Part shown: in pieces, positions 1 through 6,986 of the stretch
Layout: each line of letters starts with the position of its first letter
Position numbering within the stretch: the stretch's first letter is position 1
NCBI GenBank assembly: GCA_913048125.1
Contig: CAJWWL010000004.1
Coordinates: 1-34,953, forward strand
Reading direction: 5' to 3'
Origin: an uncultured Opitutia bacterium
GTDB lineage: Bacteria > Verrucomicrobiota > Verrucomicrobiia > Opitutales > JABJCN01
DNA length: 34,953 nucleotides
Program-made: the position numbers and the translations under genes
The notes under the pieces: model-generated
What the model was told of the DNA's origin: nothing
Seen by the model: only the letters and a program-made list of their open reading frames with translations
Database searches by the model: none

Positions 1-1
1 A

Positions 2-184
2 AACCCGTTCCGCTCACTCGTACCTACACGCGAGTACAATGGCGCTGACGGTGAGAACCCCACCATTATTCAGTACACTCACGAACTGCCTACCAGCTAT
101 CCCGTAAACGTGGCGACCCACGTTCAAAGGAGGGTGGCTACGCGGTCCCTCCTACCGACTTCCGCTTTCCGGTCTACTCCTTGA
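2..184 (+). CDS. possible 3' end of a plus-strand gene, cut by the window edge
   Basis: Frame 2 is open from the first base to a TGA at 182-184 (about 60 codons) and would overlap the 3' end of the convergent PQQ-like gene by 11 bp. The first 45 residues or so (for example EYNGADGENPT and TIIQYTHELP) have ordinary protein composition. The last 15 look less convincing. I recognise no family. It could equally be non-coding spacer, because about 60 open codons can occur by chance. Confidence 0.25.
   Translation, partial: NPFRSLVPTREYNGADGENPTIIQYTHELPTSYPVNVATHVQRRVATRSLLPTSAFRSTP
128..153 (-). terminator. hairpin downstream of the PQQ-like gene
   Basis: AGGAGGG (128-134) pairs perfectly with CCCTCCT (147-153) around a 12-nt loop. 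On the minus strand the hairpin begins about 20 nt after the stop of the PQQ-like gene and is followed by only a short TTTG, so it is at best a weak intrinsic terminator. It would lie inside the possible ORF 2-184 if that is real. Confidence 0.3.
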
Positions 185-1418
185 TGTCGTAGCAGTAGAG
201 CATTTCCTGGTCACGGAGGTAGAGGCGTCCGTTGCTGATGACCGGGTGTGTCCATACCTTCCCTGAGGGACTGCGTTGCTTCGTTTGGGGGGTTAACTGG
301 AAACGTCCTCTCTCTTTCCATCCCTTGTAAGAGGCATCAATCAGAACTACGTTGCCCGTTGACTCTTCCACGAGGTAGAACTTGCCGTCAGCACAAGCGA
401 TAGCCCCCTTGGACAAAGCACGCTTTTCATTCCACACCAACTCTCCAGTTTTGAAGTCCTGGCAGAGCCAACCACCTCCATCAGAGTATCCAAAGAGGTG
501 ATTTCCAAATTTGATCACACCACCGTGATGGTTTTTCATCGTCTTGTTAACGTAGACATCCTTGGGCTTAGACCCGCCAAGCTTTACAAGTTTGCAACCG
601 ACACCATAGCCAGAACTAATGTAGACGTGACCGTCAGCGTAAATAGGGGTTGGGATAACAGCAGTACGACCAGTCCACGGGGATTGCCAGAGAAGCTTAC
701 CGTCGGAAGCACGTACACCAGAGAGGGCCTTCTGAGTTAATTGAACGTACTGGCGGACCCCTTCAAATACTATTGGAATGATAGAGGAATACTGAGCTCC
801 GTCAGGAAAAGCTTCTGAACTCCAAACTGTGGTACCATTTTTTTTGTTAAGAGCGACCATGAGACCCTTCTTCCCCCCAGGTGTGCAGATCACATTATCT
901 CCATCAACAAGAACAGATTCACAGTAGCCCCAACCTGGAACTTTACCACCAAAGTCACCAATCAGTTCTTTTTTCCAAACTATGTTGCCATCTGCGACCT
1001 TGGCGCAAACCAACTCACCCTTGGCGGCAAGAGCATAGACGTGACTTCCATCCACAGTCGGGGTACCGCGAGGACCGTCCCCCCATTTATTTTTAAAATG
1101 AGTACCCATCTTTGTGGACCATAGCTTTTTTCCGGTGAGAGCATCGAATGCGTATAGATAGGAGTAGGAGTCATCTAGTCCCATAGTGAATAGCTTCCCG
1201 TCAACAATGGAGAAGCCAGAGTATCCAAGGCCGGCTTCATCGCTTAGCCAGACACGTTTAGGACCATTGTCAGGCCAAGAACCAAGCAGACCGGTTTCTG
1301 AAGAGATATCATTGCGATCAGCACCGCGCCACTGCGGCCAGTCCCCGGCAAACATCTGAAGGGACAGGGCAAGCAAGCTGGTAGTGGATAAAACAGTTCG
1401 AATTAGGTGCTTCATCAT
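174..1418 (-). CDS. secreted PQQ-like beta-propeller repeat protein
   Basis: This 414-residue protein starts with a signal peptide (MMKHLIRTVLSTTSLLALSLQMFA, cleavage near residue 24), followed by the mature N-terminus DWPQWRGADRN. That motif is the hallmark of the PQQ-like (pyrrolo-quinoline quinone repeat, BamB/alcohol-dehydrogenase-like) propellers abundant in Verrucomicrobiota and Planctomycetota. Blade-type repeats follow, with phrases such as YLYAFDALTGKKLW, LVCAKVADGNIVWKKE, VALNKKNGTTVW and GVRASDGKLLW, each ending in the Trp-docking pattern G-K-x-x-W. Two adjacent ATGs are possible starts (1416-1418 and 1413-1415) and neither has a clear ribosome binding site. The length suits a single propeller with no attached dehydrogenase or kinase domain. 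The family is often only structural, so enzymatic activity and PQQ binding cannot be claimed. The gene is monocistronic here and diverges from the next gene. Confidence 0.88.
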   Translation of the reverse strand: MMKHLIRTVLSTTSLLALSLQMFAGDWPQWRGADRNDISSETGLLGSWPDNGPKRVWLSDEAGLGYSGFSIVDGKLFTMGLDDSYSYLYAFDALTGKKLWSTKMGTHFKNKWGDGPRGTPTVDGSHVYALAAKGELVCAKVADGNIVWKKELIGDFGGKVPGWGYCESVLVDGDNVICTPGGKKGLMVALNKKNGTTVWSSEAFPDGAQYSSIIPIVFEGVRQYVQLTQKALSGVRASDGKLLWQSPWTGRTAVIPTPIYADGHVYISSGYGVGCKLVKLGGSKPKDVYVNKTMKNHHGGVIKFGNHLFGYSDGGGWLCQDFKTGELVWNEKRALSKGAIACADGKFYLVEESTGNVVLIDASYKGWKERGRFQLTPQTKQRSPSGKVWTHPVISNGRLYLRDQEMLYCYDIKE

Positions 1419-1524
1419 GAGTTGGTGTATTTTAGTGATTGTTTAAGAAAGTGAGGGGTGTTGACCTTTTGTAGAGTGTAGGTTTTCTCAACCCGAAAAT
1501 TAGTTTGGTAATACATTAATAGAC

Positions 1525-2079
1525 ATGAATCCGGAAGTTATGAACTACATGGTCGGCTCAGAGGCCGCCCAAGATGTCAATTACACCTTTGTGGAAGCAA
1601 TTGCTAAGGCCCTTGATGAAACCGTGCAGAAGATTGAGGATTGGCGCGGCAAAGCCGAAGATGAAGGTTTTGATTTTGCAGAAAGCAGCATGCAGGCGGT
1701 CCAAGGTCTTGCACTTGCAATCAGTTATGGAGTGGTCGATTTCAGCCAGATAAGCTTCATTGATGCCTGTGAAACTGGTACCATTGCTTACGCGAATGAA
1801 GAAAAGGACGACGATGGCAATGTCATTGCGCAAAGTGATCCCTACTTTGAGGAATATGAAGAACCAAAACCGGGTAACCGTCTCCTCCTAAATATTCGGA
1901 GGATCAAGGAACTTCTCGAGGAACAACAAACCATTCACGAAGAACGGGGCATGGAGTGGGCATCCCCACATGGATGCCCTGAAGACGGACGCAACGCATT
2001 TGATCAGCGATCTCGTCTAATTCAGATGCTGGAGAAAACAGTTGGCAAGATCGAGGCGAATCGCGGGCACTTTGCTTAG
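1525..2079 (+). CDS. hypothetical acidic protein
   Basis: This is a 184-residue protein of no family I recognise. It has no signal peptide, lipobox or transmembrane segment, so it is probably cytoplasmic. It is rich in Glu/Asp, with an acidic stretch EEKDDDGNV followed by YFEEYEEPKPGNR near residues 92-118. Predicted helical segments lie before it (VEAIAKALDETVQKIEDW, residues 23-40) and after it (LLLNIRRIKELLEEQQ). The start at 1525 is the first ATG after the divergent PQQ-like gene. In-frame ATGs at codons 6 and 9 are alternatives and none has a Shine-Dalgarno sequence. It stands alone, followed by a strong hairpin. Codon-position behaviour and uninterrupted length support real coding. Confidence 0.75.
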   Translation: MNPEVMNYMVGSEAAQDVNYTFVEAIAKALDETVQKIEDWRGKAEDEGFDFAESSMQAVQGLALAISYGVVDFSQISFIDACETGTIAYANEEKDDDGNVIAQSDPYFEEYEEPKPGNRLLLNIRRIKELLEEQQTIHEERGMEWASPHGCPEDGRNAFDQRSRLIQMLEKTVGKIEANRGHFA

Positions 2080-2144
2080 GAGAGTCAAGCTAGCTCTGAA
2101 GAGTTACGGTTAGAAAGCAAAACTCACCGAGTAAAAATAAACGA

Positions 2145-2176
2145 AAGAACCCGCACCTGGAGGGATGCGGGTTCTT
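2145..2176 (+). terminator. strong hairpin after the 1525-2079 gene
   Basis: AAGAACCCGCA (2145-2155) and TGCGGGTTCTT (2166-2176) form a perfect 11-bp stem with a 10-nt loop, 65 nt after the stop codon. On the plus strand the 3' flank has no T-run. On the minus strand the hairpin is followed by TCGTTTATTTTTAC, so it would be a better intrinsic terminator for transcription from the right. It is the most stable hairpin I found between genes in this window. Confidence 0.6.
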
Positions 2177-2196
2177 CGAACAAGGTTTGGGTAGAA

Positions 2197-2275
2197 TTCG
2201 GTTTAGGTGGTAGACTAGTTGTCTGAAACCGAACTTAAAAAAGCCCTTAGAACATGGTTCCAGACGACGACGTCT
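2197..2275. other. structured intergenic segment with two further hairpins
   Basis: The stretch 2080-2396 has no gene. Besides the terminator-like hairpin it holds TTCGGTTT (2197-2204) pairing perfectly with AAACCGAA (2226-2233). Inside that loop AGAC/GTCT makes a second small stem. A third stem follows, AGACG-ACGA-CGTCT (2262-2275). The remainder to 2396 is AT-rich and looks like promoter and leader sequence. Whether this is a small RNA, a leader element or decayed sequence cannot be decided from one sequence. Confidence 0.35.
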
Positions 2276-2325
2276 ATAAGGTATTAGCTCTTTCTTTCGA
2301 AGTATTACGAAATTTTTCAAAAATA

Positions 2326-2331
2326 TATGAT
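2326..2331 (+). promoter_or_regulatory. candidate -10 box for the coiled-coil protein gene
   Basis: TATGAT matches the sigma-70 -10 consensus in five of six positions. It lies in a very AT-rich stretch 65 nt before the ATG at 2397. No good -35 box is seen 16-18 bp upstream, so this is only a weak prediction. Confidence 0.25.
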
Positions 2332-2396
2332 ATTTGTTTCAAACTTGCTGTCGTGAGCGACCAAATTTTAGATATAGAAATCACAACTTAAACATC

Positions 2397-3395
2397 ATGA
2401 AAAAATTCACACTCCTTGTGCTATCCACCTTAACACTTGCTTGGTTGACCTTACAAGCAATCGAACTGGAACCTGAAGAACGCGATGAGATTGAAGAAGC
2501 AGGAATAGAACTATCCGAACAACTAGACGAGGCTCAACAAAACAAGGAGGAACTCTCAGAAGAACTAAAGCACCTAAATGCTGAAGGGGAATTATGGGAA
2601 GCTAGCAATCTCGAACTAGAGCTACACAACGTTGAATTAAGAGTTGAGCTTCTAGAAAAGTTGGTCTCTAGACACAGAGATGTACTCAAGGCGGTCGAAG
2701 GAGACGACATCGAGTTCATGGAGGAGAAGCTTGATGGTTTCCACAGGGCTTGGACCGAAACCGAACTGCGACAAGAGTTGAACGAACTGTCAATGCACAG
2801 CAAGAAGTTGCGCTTAGAAATTAAACAACTTGGCGAAATAGAGGAATATGAGGAGCAGCGAGGGCTTAAACAGGAACTGAGCACAGTCATGGAGACGCTT
2901 CAGGAACATGAAGAGCTAATCGCGCTTTGGTCTAAGTCGGTCGCGGTTTGGGAAACAGGCGATGAAGAAACTGCAGAAAGGTTGGAACAAGAATTCTGGA
3001 ACAAACGTGAAACAGCGGAATCTCAGAGGGAACAAGCACATCTGGAGCTTGAACTCATACGTATCGAGCAACAGCAAGCCAAACTCAAAGCTGAAGCTGA
3101 CTGGCTTGAGAAGCGCAAAGCAAATCTAAGCCGTACTATCACTTCTCATCGTAAACTTGCAGATTTACGCAAACAAGTTCTTCGTGCCTACAAAAGCGGG
3201 GATGAAGACCACGCTCAATCCCTTGAAGAAACCCTCGAAGTTCTAAGCGAGCGTTTCCACATTGAAAACGAAATGCGAAATCTACGCCATGAACTTCATT
3301 TTGCGGAAAAAGAACATGGAACAGAAGGTGAAGTAGCTGAACTTCGTGAAGCAATTCGAGAGTTAAGCGAGGAGTTGAAAAGTCTGCAGGACTAA
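2397..3395 (+). CDS. exported coiled-coil protein with three internal repeats
   Basis: The ORF track extends to a TTG at 2334, but the ATG at 2397 gives a textbook signal peptide (MKKFTLLVLSTLTLAWLTLQA), so the likely product is 332 residues. The mature part is almost entirely charged helix rich in Glu, Leu, Arg and Lys, predicting a long coiled coil from about residue 25 to the end. Three repeat units can be aligned around a Gly-Asp turn at residues 102-103, 188-189 and 268-269 (VEGDDIEFMEEKLD, WETGDEETAERLEQ, YKSGDEDHAQSLEE). Each is preceded by a His-Arg/Glu-x-Leu helix and followed by a second Glu-rich helix. No Cys or lipobox occurs in the mature N-terminus, so it is probably periplasmic or loosely envelope-associated. 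No known family is recognised and function is unknown. It has its own promoter region and no close partner gene. Confidence 0.8.
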   Translation: MKKFTLLVLSTLTLAWLTLQAIELEPEERDEIEEAGIELSEQLDEAQQNKEELSEELKHLNAEGELWEASNLELELHNVELRVELLEKLVSRHRDVLKAVEGDDIEFMEEKLDGFHRAWTETELRQELNELSMHSKKLRLEIKQLGEIEEYEEQRGLKQELSTVMETLQEHEELIALWSKSVAVWETGDEETAERLEQEFWNKRETAESQREQAHLELELIRIEQQQAKLKAEADWLEKRKANLSRTITSHRKLADLRKQVLRAYKSGDEDHAQSLEETLEVLSERFHIENEMRNLRHELHFAEKEHGTEGEVAELREAIRELSEELKSLQD

Positions 3396-3516
3396 ATTCC
3401 CTACTTCCCTGGCTTATTTAGACATTTTGTGGCCCACATCGGCTTAGCCTAAGTCACCTGTCAGAATACAAATGTAGAGAGAGCTAACCCGTGGCTTTTA
3501 TACCCTCGAACTCTGA

Positions 3517-3546
3517 TTGATCTGCACCAACACCAACTTGTATCTT
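3517..3546 (+). promoter_or_regulatory. possible sigma-70 promoter of the dapA-led cluster
   Basis: TTGATC (3517-3522) and TATCTT (3541-3546) each match the consensus in four of six positions and are separated by 18 bp. Transcription would begin about 85 nt before the dapA ATG. The 240-bp spacer 3396-3635 shows nothing else of note. This is a weak pattern match only. Confidence 0.25.
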
Positions 3547-3635
3547 GCAACATTGAAACACGGTTCTTTTTTCACAAAACCAGCACTTCATCGTTGCCAA
3601 TCCTTTAACGAATCTCCTTAACTTCCGCCTCTAAC

Positions 3636-4532
3636 ATGGCTGAATCCAAACAACTCCTTGGCACTCATACTGCGCTGGCCACACCCATGGCTAACCGAGA
3701 AGTCGATTACGCTAGTCTGGAAAAGCTGATACAGACACAGCTGGATGCTGGTATAGAAGGTATACTCGCCGTAGGAACCACAGGAGAGTCCCCCACTCTC
3801 TCTCATGAAGAACATAGCGAAGTCGTTCGAAAGACTGTCGAGTTTGCGAAGGGAAAGAGTCTTGTTGTTGCTGGCTCAGGGTCCAACTCTACCCGTGAAG
3901 CTGAACGCTTATCACGCGAAGCCCAAGAATCTGGAGCGGATGCCCTCCTTTTGGTTGCACCTTACTACAACAAACCGAGTCAAGAAGGCCTCTTCCAGCA
4001 TTTCGATCGTGTAGCTGAGGCAGTCGAAATTCCGATCATTCTATACTCCATACCTGGACGATGTGGTATCGACATCGGTGTAGATACGTGCGCACGACTC
4101 TACGAAAAACATCCTCACGTGCGTGCTATCAAAGAAGCAGGTGGCTCGTGCGAGAGAGTCTCACAATTGCGCCAGAAGCTTGGTGACGGTTATACAATTC
4201 TGAGTGGAGATGACAGCCTGACACTCCCGTTTATGAGTGTTGGAGCAGAGGGAGTGATTAGCGTGGCTTCAAATGTAGCTCCTAGAGATGTTAAGCAAAT
4301 GGTCGACCTTGCAAATAGTAATGACTTCAAAGCAGCGACCAGTATTCACGAACGCCTATACCCACTATTTACTACCCTTTTCATTGAGAGCAATCCCGTG
4401 CCTGTGAAGGCAGTGCTTAAGCATCAGGGAACGATTACCGACGATATTGTTCGCCTTCCCTTAGCGCCACTTTCTGAAGACAGCAGGAATAAGCTTTCGG
4501 CAGTCACGCACAGACTTGGACTCACCAGCTAG
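3636..4532 (+). CDS. dapA: 4-hydroxy-tetrahydrodipicolinate synthase
   Basis: DapA condenses pyruvate with L-aspartate-4-semialdehyde, the first committed step of the diaminopimelate/lysine pathway, in the cytoplasm. The 298-residue protein is of normal family length and is a TIM barrel. The signature GTTGESPTL (residues 47-55) carries the conserved Thr pair, APYYNKPSQEG (108-118) contains the conserved Tyr, IILYSIPGRCG (134-144) carries the catalytic-relay Tyr137 and Arg142, and RAIKEAGG supplies the Schiff-base Lys166. These match the E. coli residues Thr44/45, Tyr107, Tyr133, Arg138 and Lys161. The ATG at 3636 follows a 240-bp spacer and has no clear ribosome binding site. dapB begins 3 bp after the stop, so the two consecutive pathway enzymes are almost certainly co-transcribed. 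Confidence 0.97.
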   Translation: MAESKQLLGTHTALATPMANREVDYASLEKLIQTQLDAGIEGILAVGTTGESPTLSHEEHSEVVRKTVEFAKGKSLVVAGSGSNSTREAERLSREAQESGADALLLVAPYYNKPSQEGLFQHFDRVAEAVEIPIILYSIPGRCGIDIGVDTCARLYEKHPHVRAIKEAGGSCERVSQLRQKLGDGYTILSGDDSLTLPFMSVGAEGVISVASNVAPRDVKQMVDLANSNDFKAATSIHERLYPLFTTLFIESNPVPVKAVLKHQGTITDDIVRLPLAPLSEDSRNKLSAVTHRLGLTS

Positions 4533-4535
4533 AAA

Positions 4536-5270
4536 ATGTCTTGGAAGGTAGCTATAATTGGGTCAAAAGGCCGTATGGGAGAAGCCCTGATTGCTTCTGC
4601 GCAAAAGCTCGGCATTGAAGTCGTAGGTGCAGTGGACCAAGGAGATGATCCAGCCCCAGCTATTGAAGCCTGCGACGCGGTCATCGACTTCAGTTTTCAT
4701 AGCGTAACTCCCCAAATCTCAAAAATCGCAGCAGCAAACGAAAAGCCTCTGGTCATTGGTACGACCGGTCATTCTCCTGAAGAACGTGAATCAATCCTCT
4801 CCAATACCTCTTATATCCCAATTGTTTGGGCAGGCAACTTCTCTACCGGCGTCAATATTCTGTTTTATTTAACTCGCAAAGCTGCTGAAGCCACGGGTCC
4901 CGACTTCCAACCGGAAGTGATAGAGATGCACCATCGTCATAAAGTTGACGCTCCAAGTGGCACTGCGGAAGGACTCATCAAGGAAATACGTGCTGCACGT
5001 AATACATCTGAAGATCAAATCCAGCACGGACGACAAGGTATCACCGGAGAACGCCCCATCGAGCAGATAGGCGTACACGCATTGCGCGGTGGTAGTGTTG
5101 TGGGAGAACACACTGTTATGCTGGTGAGTGATAACGAGCGTATTGAATTGACCCATAAAGCTGGCGACCGGACCATATTTGCTGATGGAGCGATGAAGGC
5201 TGCCAATTGGGCCCTAGGTAAACCTGCTGGACTCTATGAGATGCTCGACGTTCTCGGCCTCAATGACTGA
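4536..5270 (+). CDS. dapB: 4-hydroxy-tetrahydrodipicolinate reductase
   Basis: DapB reduces the DapA product with NAD(P)H. The N-terminal Rossmann fold begins IIGSKGRMGEAL (residues 7-18, the GxxGxMG nucleotide loop), with VIDFSFH at 49-55 and IGTTGHSPEE at 74-83. The family signature MHHRHKVDAPSGTA spans 131-144, with the catalytic-site His132/His133 and Lys136. At 244 residues it is shorter than the 273-residue E. coli enzyme, and all motifs above are present. It starts 3 bp after dapA, so translational coupling is likely, and ruvA follows after 20 bp. Confidence 0.96.
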   Translation: MSWKVAIIGSKGRMGEALIASAQKLGIEVVGAVDQGDDPAPAIEACDAVIDFSFHSVTPQISKIAAANEKPLVIGTTGHSPEERESILSNTSYIPIVWAGNFSTGVNILFYLTRKAAEATGPDFQPEVIEMHHRHKVDAPSGTAEGLIKEIRAARNTSEDQIQHGRQGITGERPIEQIGVHALRGGSVVGEHTVMLVSDNERIELTHKAGDRTIFADGAMKAANWALGKPAGLYEMLDVLGLND

Positions 5271-5290
5271 GTAGAAAGACACAACTCCTC

Positions 5291-5908
5291 ATGATTGCAT
5301 CCCTCGAAGGAATTATCGCTGAAGCAAGTCCCACAAATATAGTACTGGAAGTTGGTGGAGTTGGATACGAAGTCCACGTCCCGGTCACCACAGCAGAACG
5401 CCTCCCAGGACTCAATCAAAAGACTAAGCTTCATATACGAGCCATATACCGCGAAGATACGCAGGCACTTTATGGTTTCGCGACCCGTGAAGATAAAGAT
5501 CTTTTCAATGTCATCATCGATAAGGTTAGTGGTGTCGGTCCAAAGATTGCGCTAGGTATACTCAGTCAGCATAATGCAGACACCCTAAAAGCTGCCATAG
5601 CCACAGAAGATGTGAAGCTTCTTTCCAAGTGCCCCGGCATCGGCAAGAAAAGCGCAGAACGCATAATCGTGGAACTGAAGGACTTCATGGGCGCATCCTT
5701 ACTTACTCCCTCCGCAGCAAAAATTGCTGGAGGCACTGCGCCTGCAAATCCTGGCACGAAGGCCCAGAGTTTGCAGGATGCAGTTGCTGCACTCACAGCT
5801 CTTGGCTACAAGTCTGCCGAAGCAGAAAAAGCAGTGCTTAAGGCAATGCAGATGCTCGGCGAAGATGCGGACGTAGAAGCACTAGTTAGAGGCGCCCTCC
5901 AGAAATGA
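5291..5908 (+). CDS. ruvA: Holliday junction branch migration protein RuvA
   Basis: RuvA binds four-way DNA junctions and loads the RuvB motor during recombination and repair. The 205 residues divide into an OB-fold domain (1-64) with the start MIASLEG and the acidic pin Glu55-Asp56 in YREDTQALYGF, and a double helix-hairpin-helix domain (SGVGPKIALGIL at 80-91 and PGIGKKSAERIIVEL at 115-129). A flexible linker then leads to a small C-terminal RuvB-binding domain (about 155-205). Length is typical. Neither ruvB nor ruvC is adjacent in this window. The gene lies 20 bp after dapB and its TGA overlaps the next start codon (ATGA), so it sits inside a biosynthetic operon rather than the ruvCAB arrangement. 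Confidence 0.96.
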   Translation: MIASLEGIIAEASPTNIVLEVGGVGYEVHVPVTTAERLPGLNQKTKLHIRAIYREDTQALYGFATREDKDLFNVIIDKVSGVGPKIALGILSQHNADTLKAAIATEDVKLLSKCPGIGKKSAERIIVELKDFMGASLLTPSAAKIAGGTAPANPGTKAQSLQDAVAALTALGYKSAEAEKAVLKAMQMLGEDADVEALVRGALQK

Positions 5909-6930
5909 GTAATATTGTCACTCAGACCCCGGTCAAGCACCCCGGGATCTGGCGTGGCGAAGAACTGTTTCAACGCCATGACTGGGAGATCGAACTGACC
6001 CAAGACGACCTAGGTGAACTCGATTCAGCACTCAAAAGCACATCTCACTTGAAGCTGAATCAAATTGACCGTACCAACTTTCAAGTTCCCAAGCTTGGCT
6101 CCAAGCTACTAAAAATTCAGGACTCGCTTGAAAACGGTTCAGGATGCACTCGCATCCTTGGTTTCCCCGTAGAGGATTACGATGAAACTCAAGCGCGCCG
6201 AGTCTTCTGGGGTATATCCAGACACATTGGTTCGCCAGTTTCCCAGAGCGCGGAAGGGGAACGAATCTTCTCCGTACGTGATGCAGGTTATCAGCAAGGT
6301 GACCCCCGATTGCGTGGCCCAAACTCTAGCAACCGCCTAAGCTTTCACAGTGACCGATGCGATGTGATTGGCTTTCTATGCTGGCGACAAGCCCGTTCGG
6401 GAGGCGATAACGAAGTCGTAAATTCCATCGCCTTATATAACGAAATCCTGCTCCAGCGTCCCGACCTAATGGCTGAACTGGTGCAACCTTATTACTACAA
6501 GCGCCATACGGTAGACCTTGGAAACCAGCGCCCATGGTGCCGCCAACCCATCTTCTCCATTCATGAAGGTCACTTTGCTTGCAACATCTTGCGCGTGCTT
6601 ATTGATCGCGCTTATGGCCTACCAGAACTACCTGATCTAAGGCCTGTTCAACTCGAGGCTCTCAACTTCGTGGAAACCACAGCTGCCAGAAAGGATCTAA
6701 ATGTACGGTTCCGTCTCAACCGCGGAGACCTACTCTTCTGCAACAACTTCACAACGCTACATCGAAGAACTGCTTACGAAGACTACGAGGATGAAGAACT
6801 GCGTCGCCACCTCTTTCGTATATGGCTATCTGTACCAAATAGCAGACCTCTCCACCCGCATTTTAAGGATAACTACGGAGCTATTGGCTCAGGGGAAATC
6901 CGAGGTGGAATCCACCCTCCTTCAACGTAA
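5905..6930 (+). CDS. TauD/TfdA-like Fe(II)/2-oxoglutarate dioxygenase
   Basis: The 341-residue protein shows the facial triad of the TauD/TfdA superfamily: the HxD motif in SFHSDRCDVIGF (His148, Asp150) and the distal His286 in NFTTLHRRTAYED. Arg300 and Arg304 in EELRRHLFRIWL are placed to bind 2-oxoglutarate. The region GGDNEVVNSIALYNEIL after the HxD motif is also typical. Such enzymes hydroxylate or cleave small molecules using oxygen and 2-oxoglutarate, and the substrate cannot be predicted from the sequence. There is no signal peptide, so it is cytoplasmic. It starts on the ruvA stop codon (4-bp overlap), indicating translational coupling with the dapA-dapB-ruvA group, although no functional link to lysine synthesis or recombination is known to me. 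Confidence 0.85.
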   Translation: MSNIVTQTPVKHPGIWRGEELFQRHDWEIELTQDDLGELDSALKSTSHLKLNQIDRTNFQVPKLGSKLLKIQDSLENGSGCTRILGFPVEDYDETQARRVFWGISRHIGSPVSQSAEGERIFSVRDAGYQQGDPRLRGPNSSNRLSFHSDRCDVIGFLCWRQARSGGDNEVVNSIALYNEILLQRPDLMAELVQPYYYKRHTVDLGNQRPWCRQPIFSIHEGHFACNILRVLIDRAYGLPELPDLRPVQLEALNFVETTAARKDLNVRFRLNRGDLLFCNNFTTLHRRTAYEDYEDEELRRHLFRIWLSVPNSRPLHPHFKDNYGAIGSGEIRGGIHPPST

Positions 6931-6986
6931 AGCCACTTAGTTTCTACTTCCCAATCGATCCGCCTTCTTCTATTTCCATATCCATA

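Noticed and set aside
1461-1489. TTGACC as a -35 box for the 1525-2079 gene
   Set aside because: No acceptable -10 hexamer lies 16-18 bp downstream (TTTCTC).
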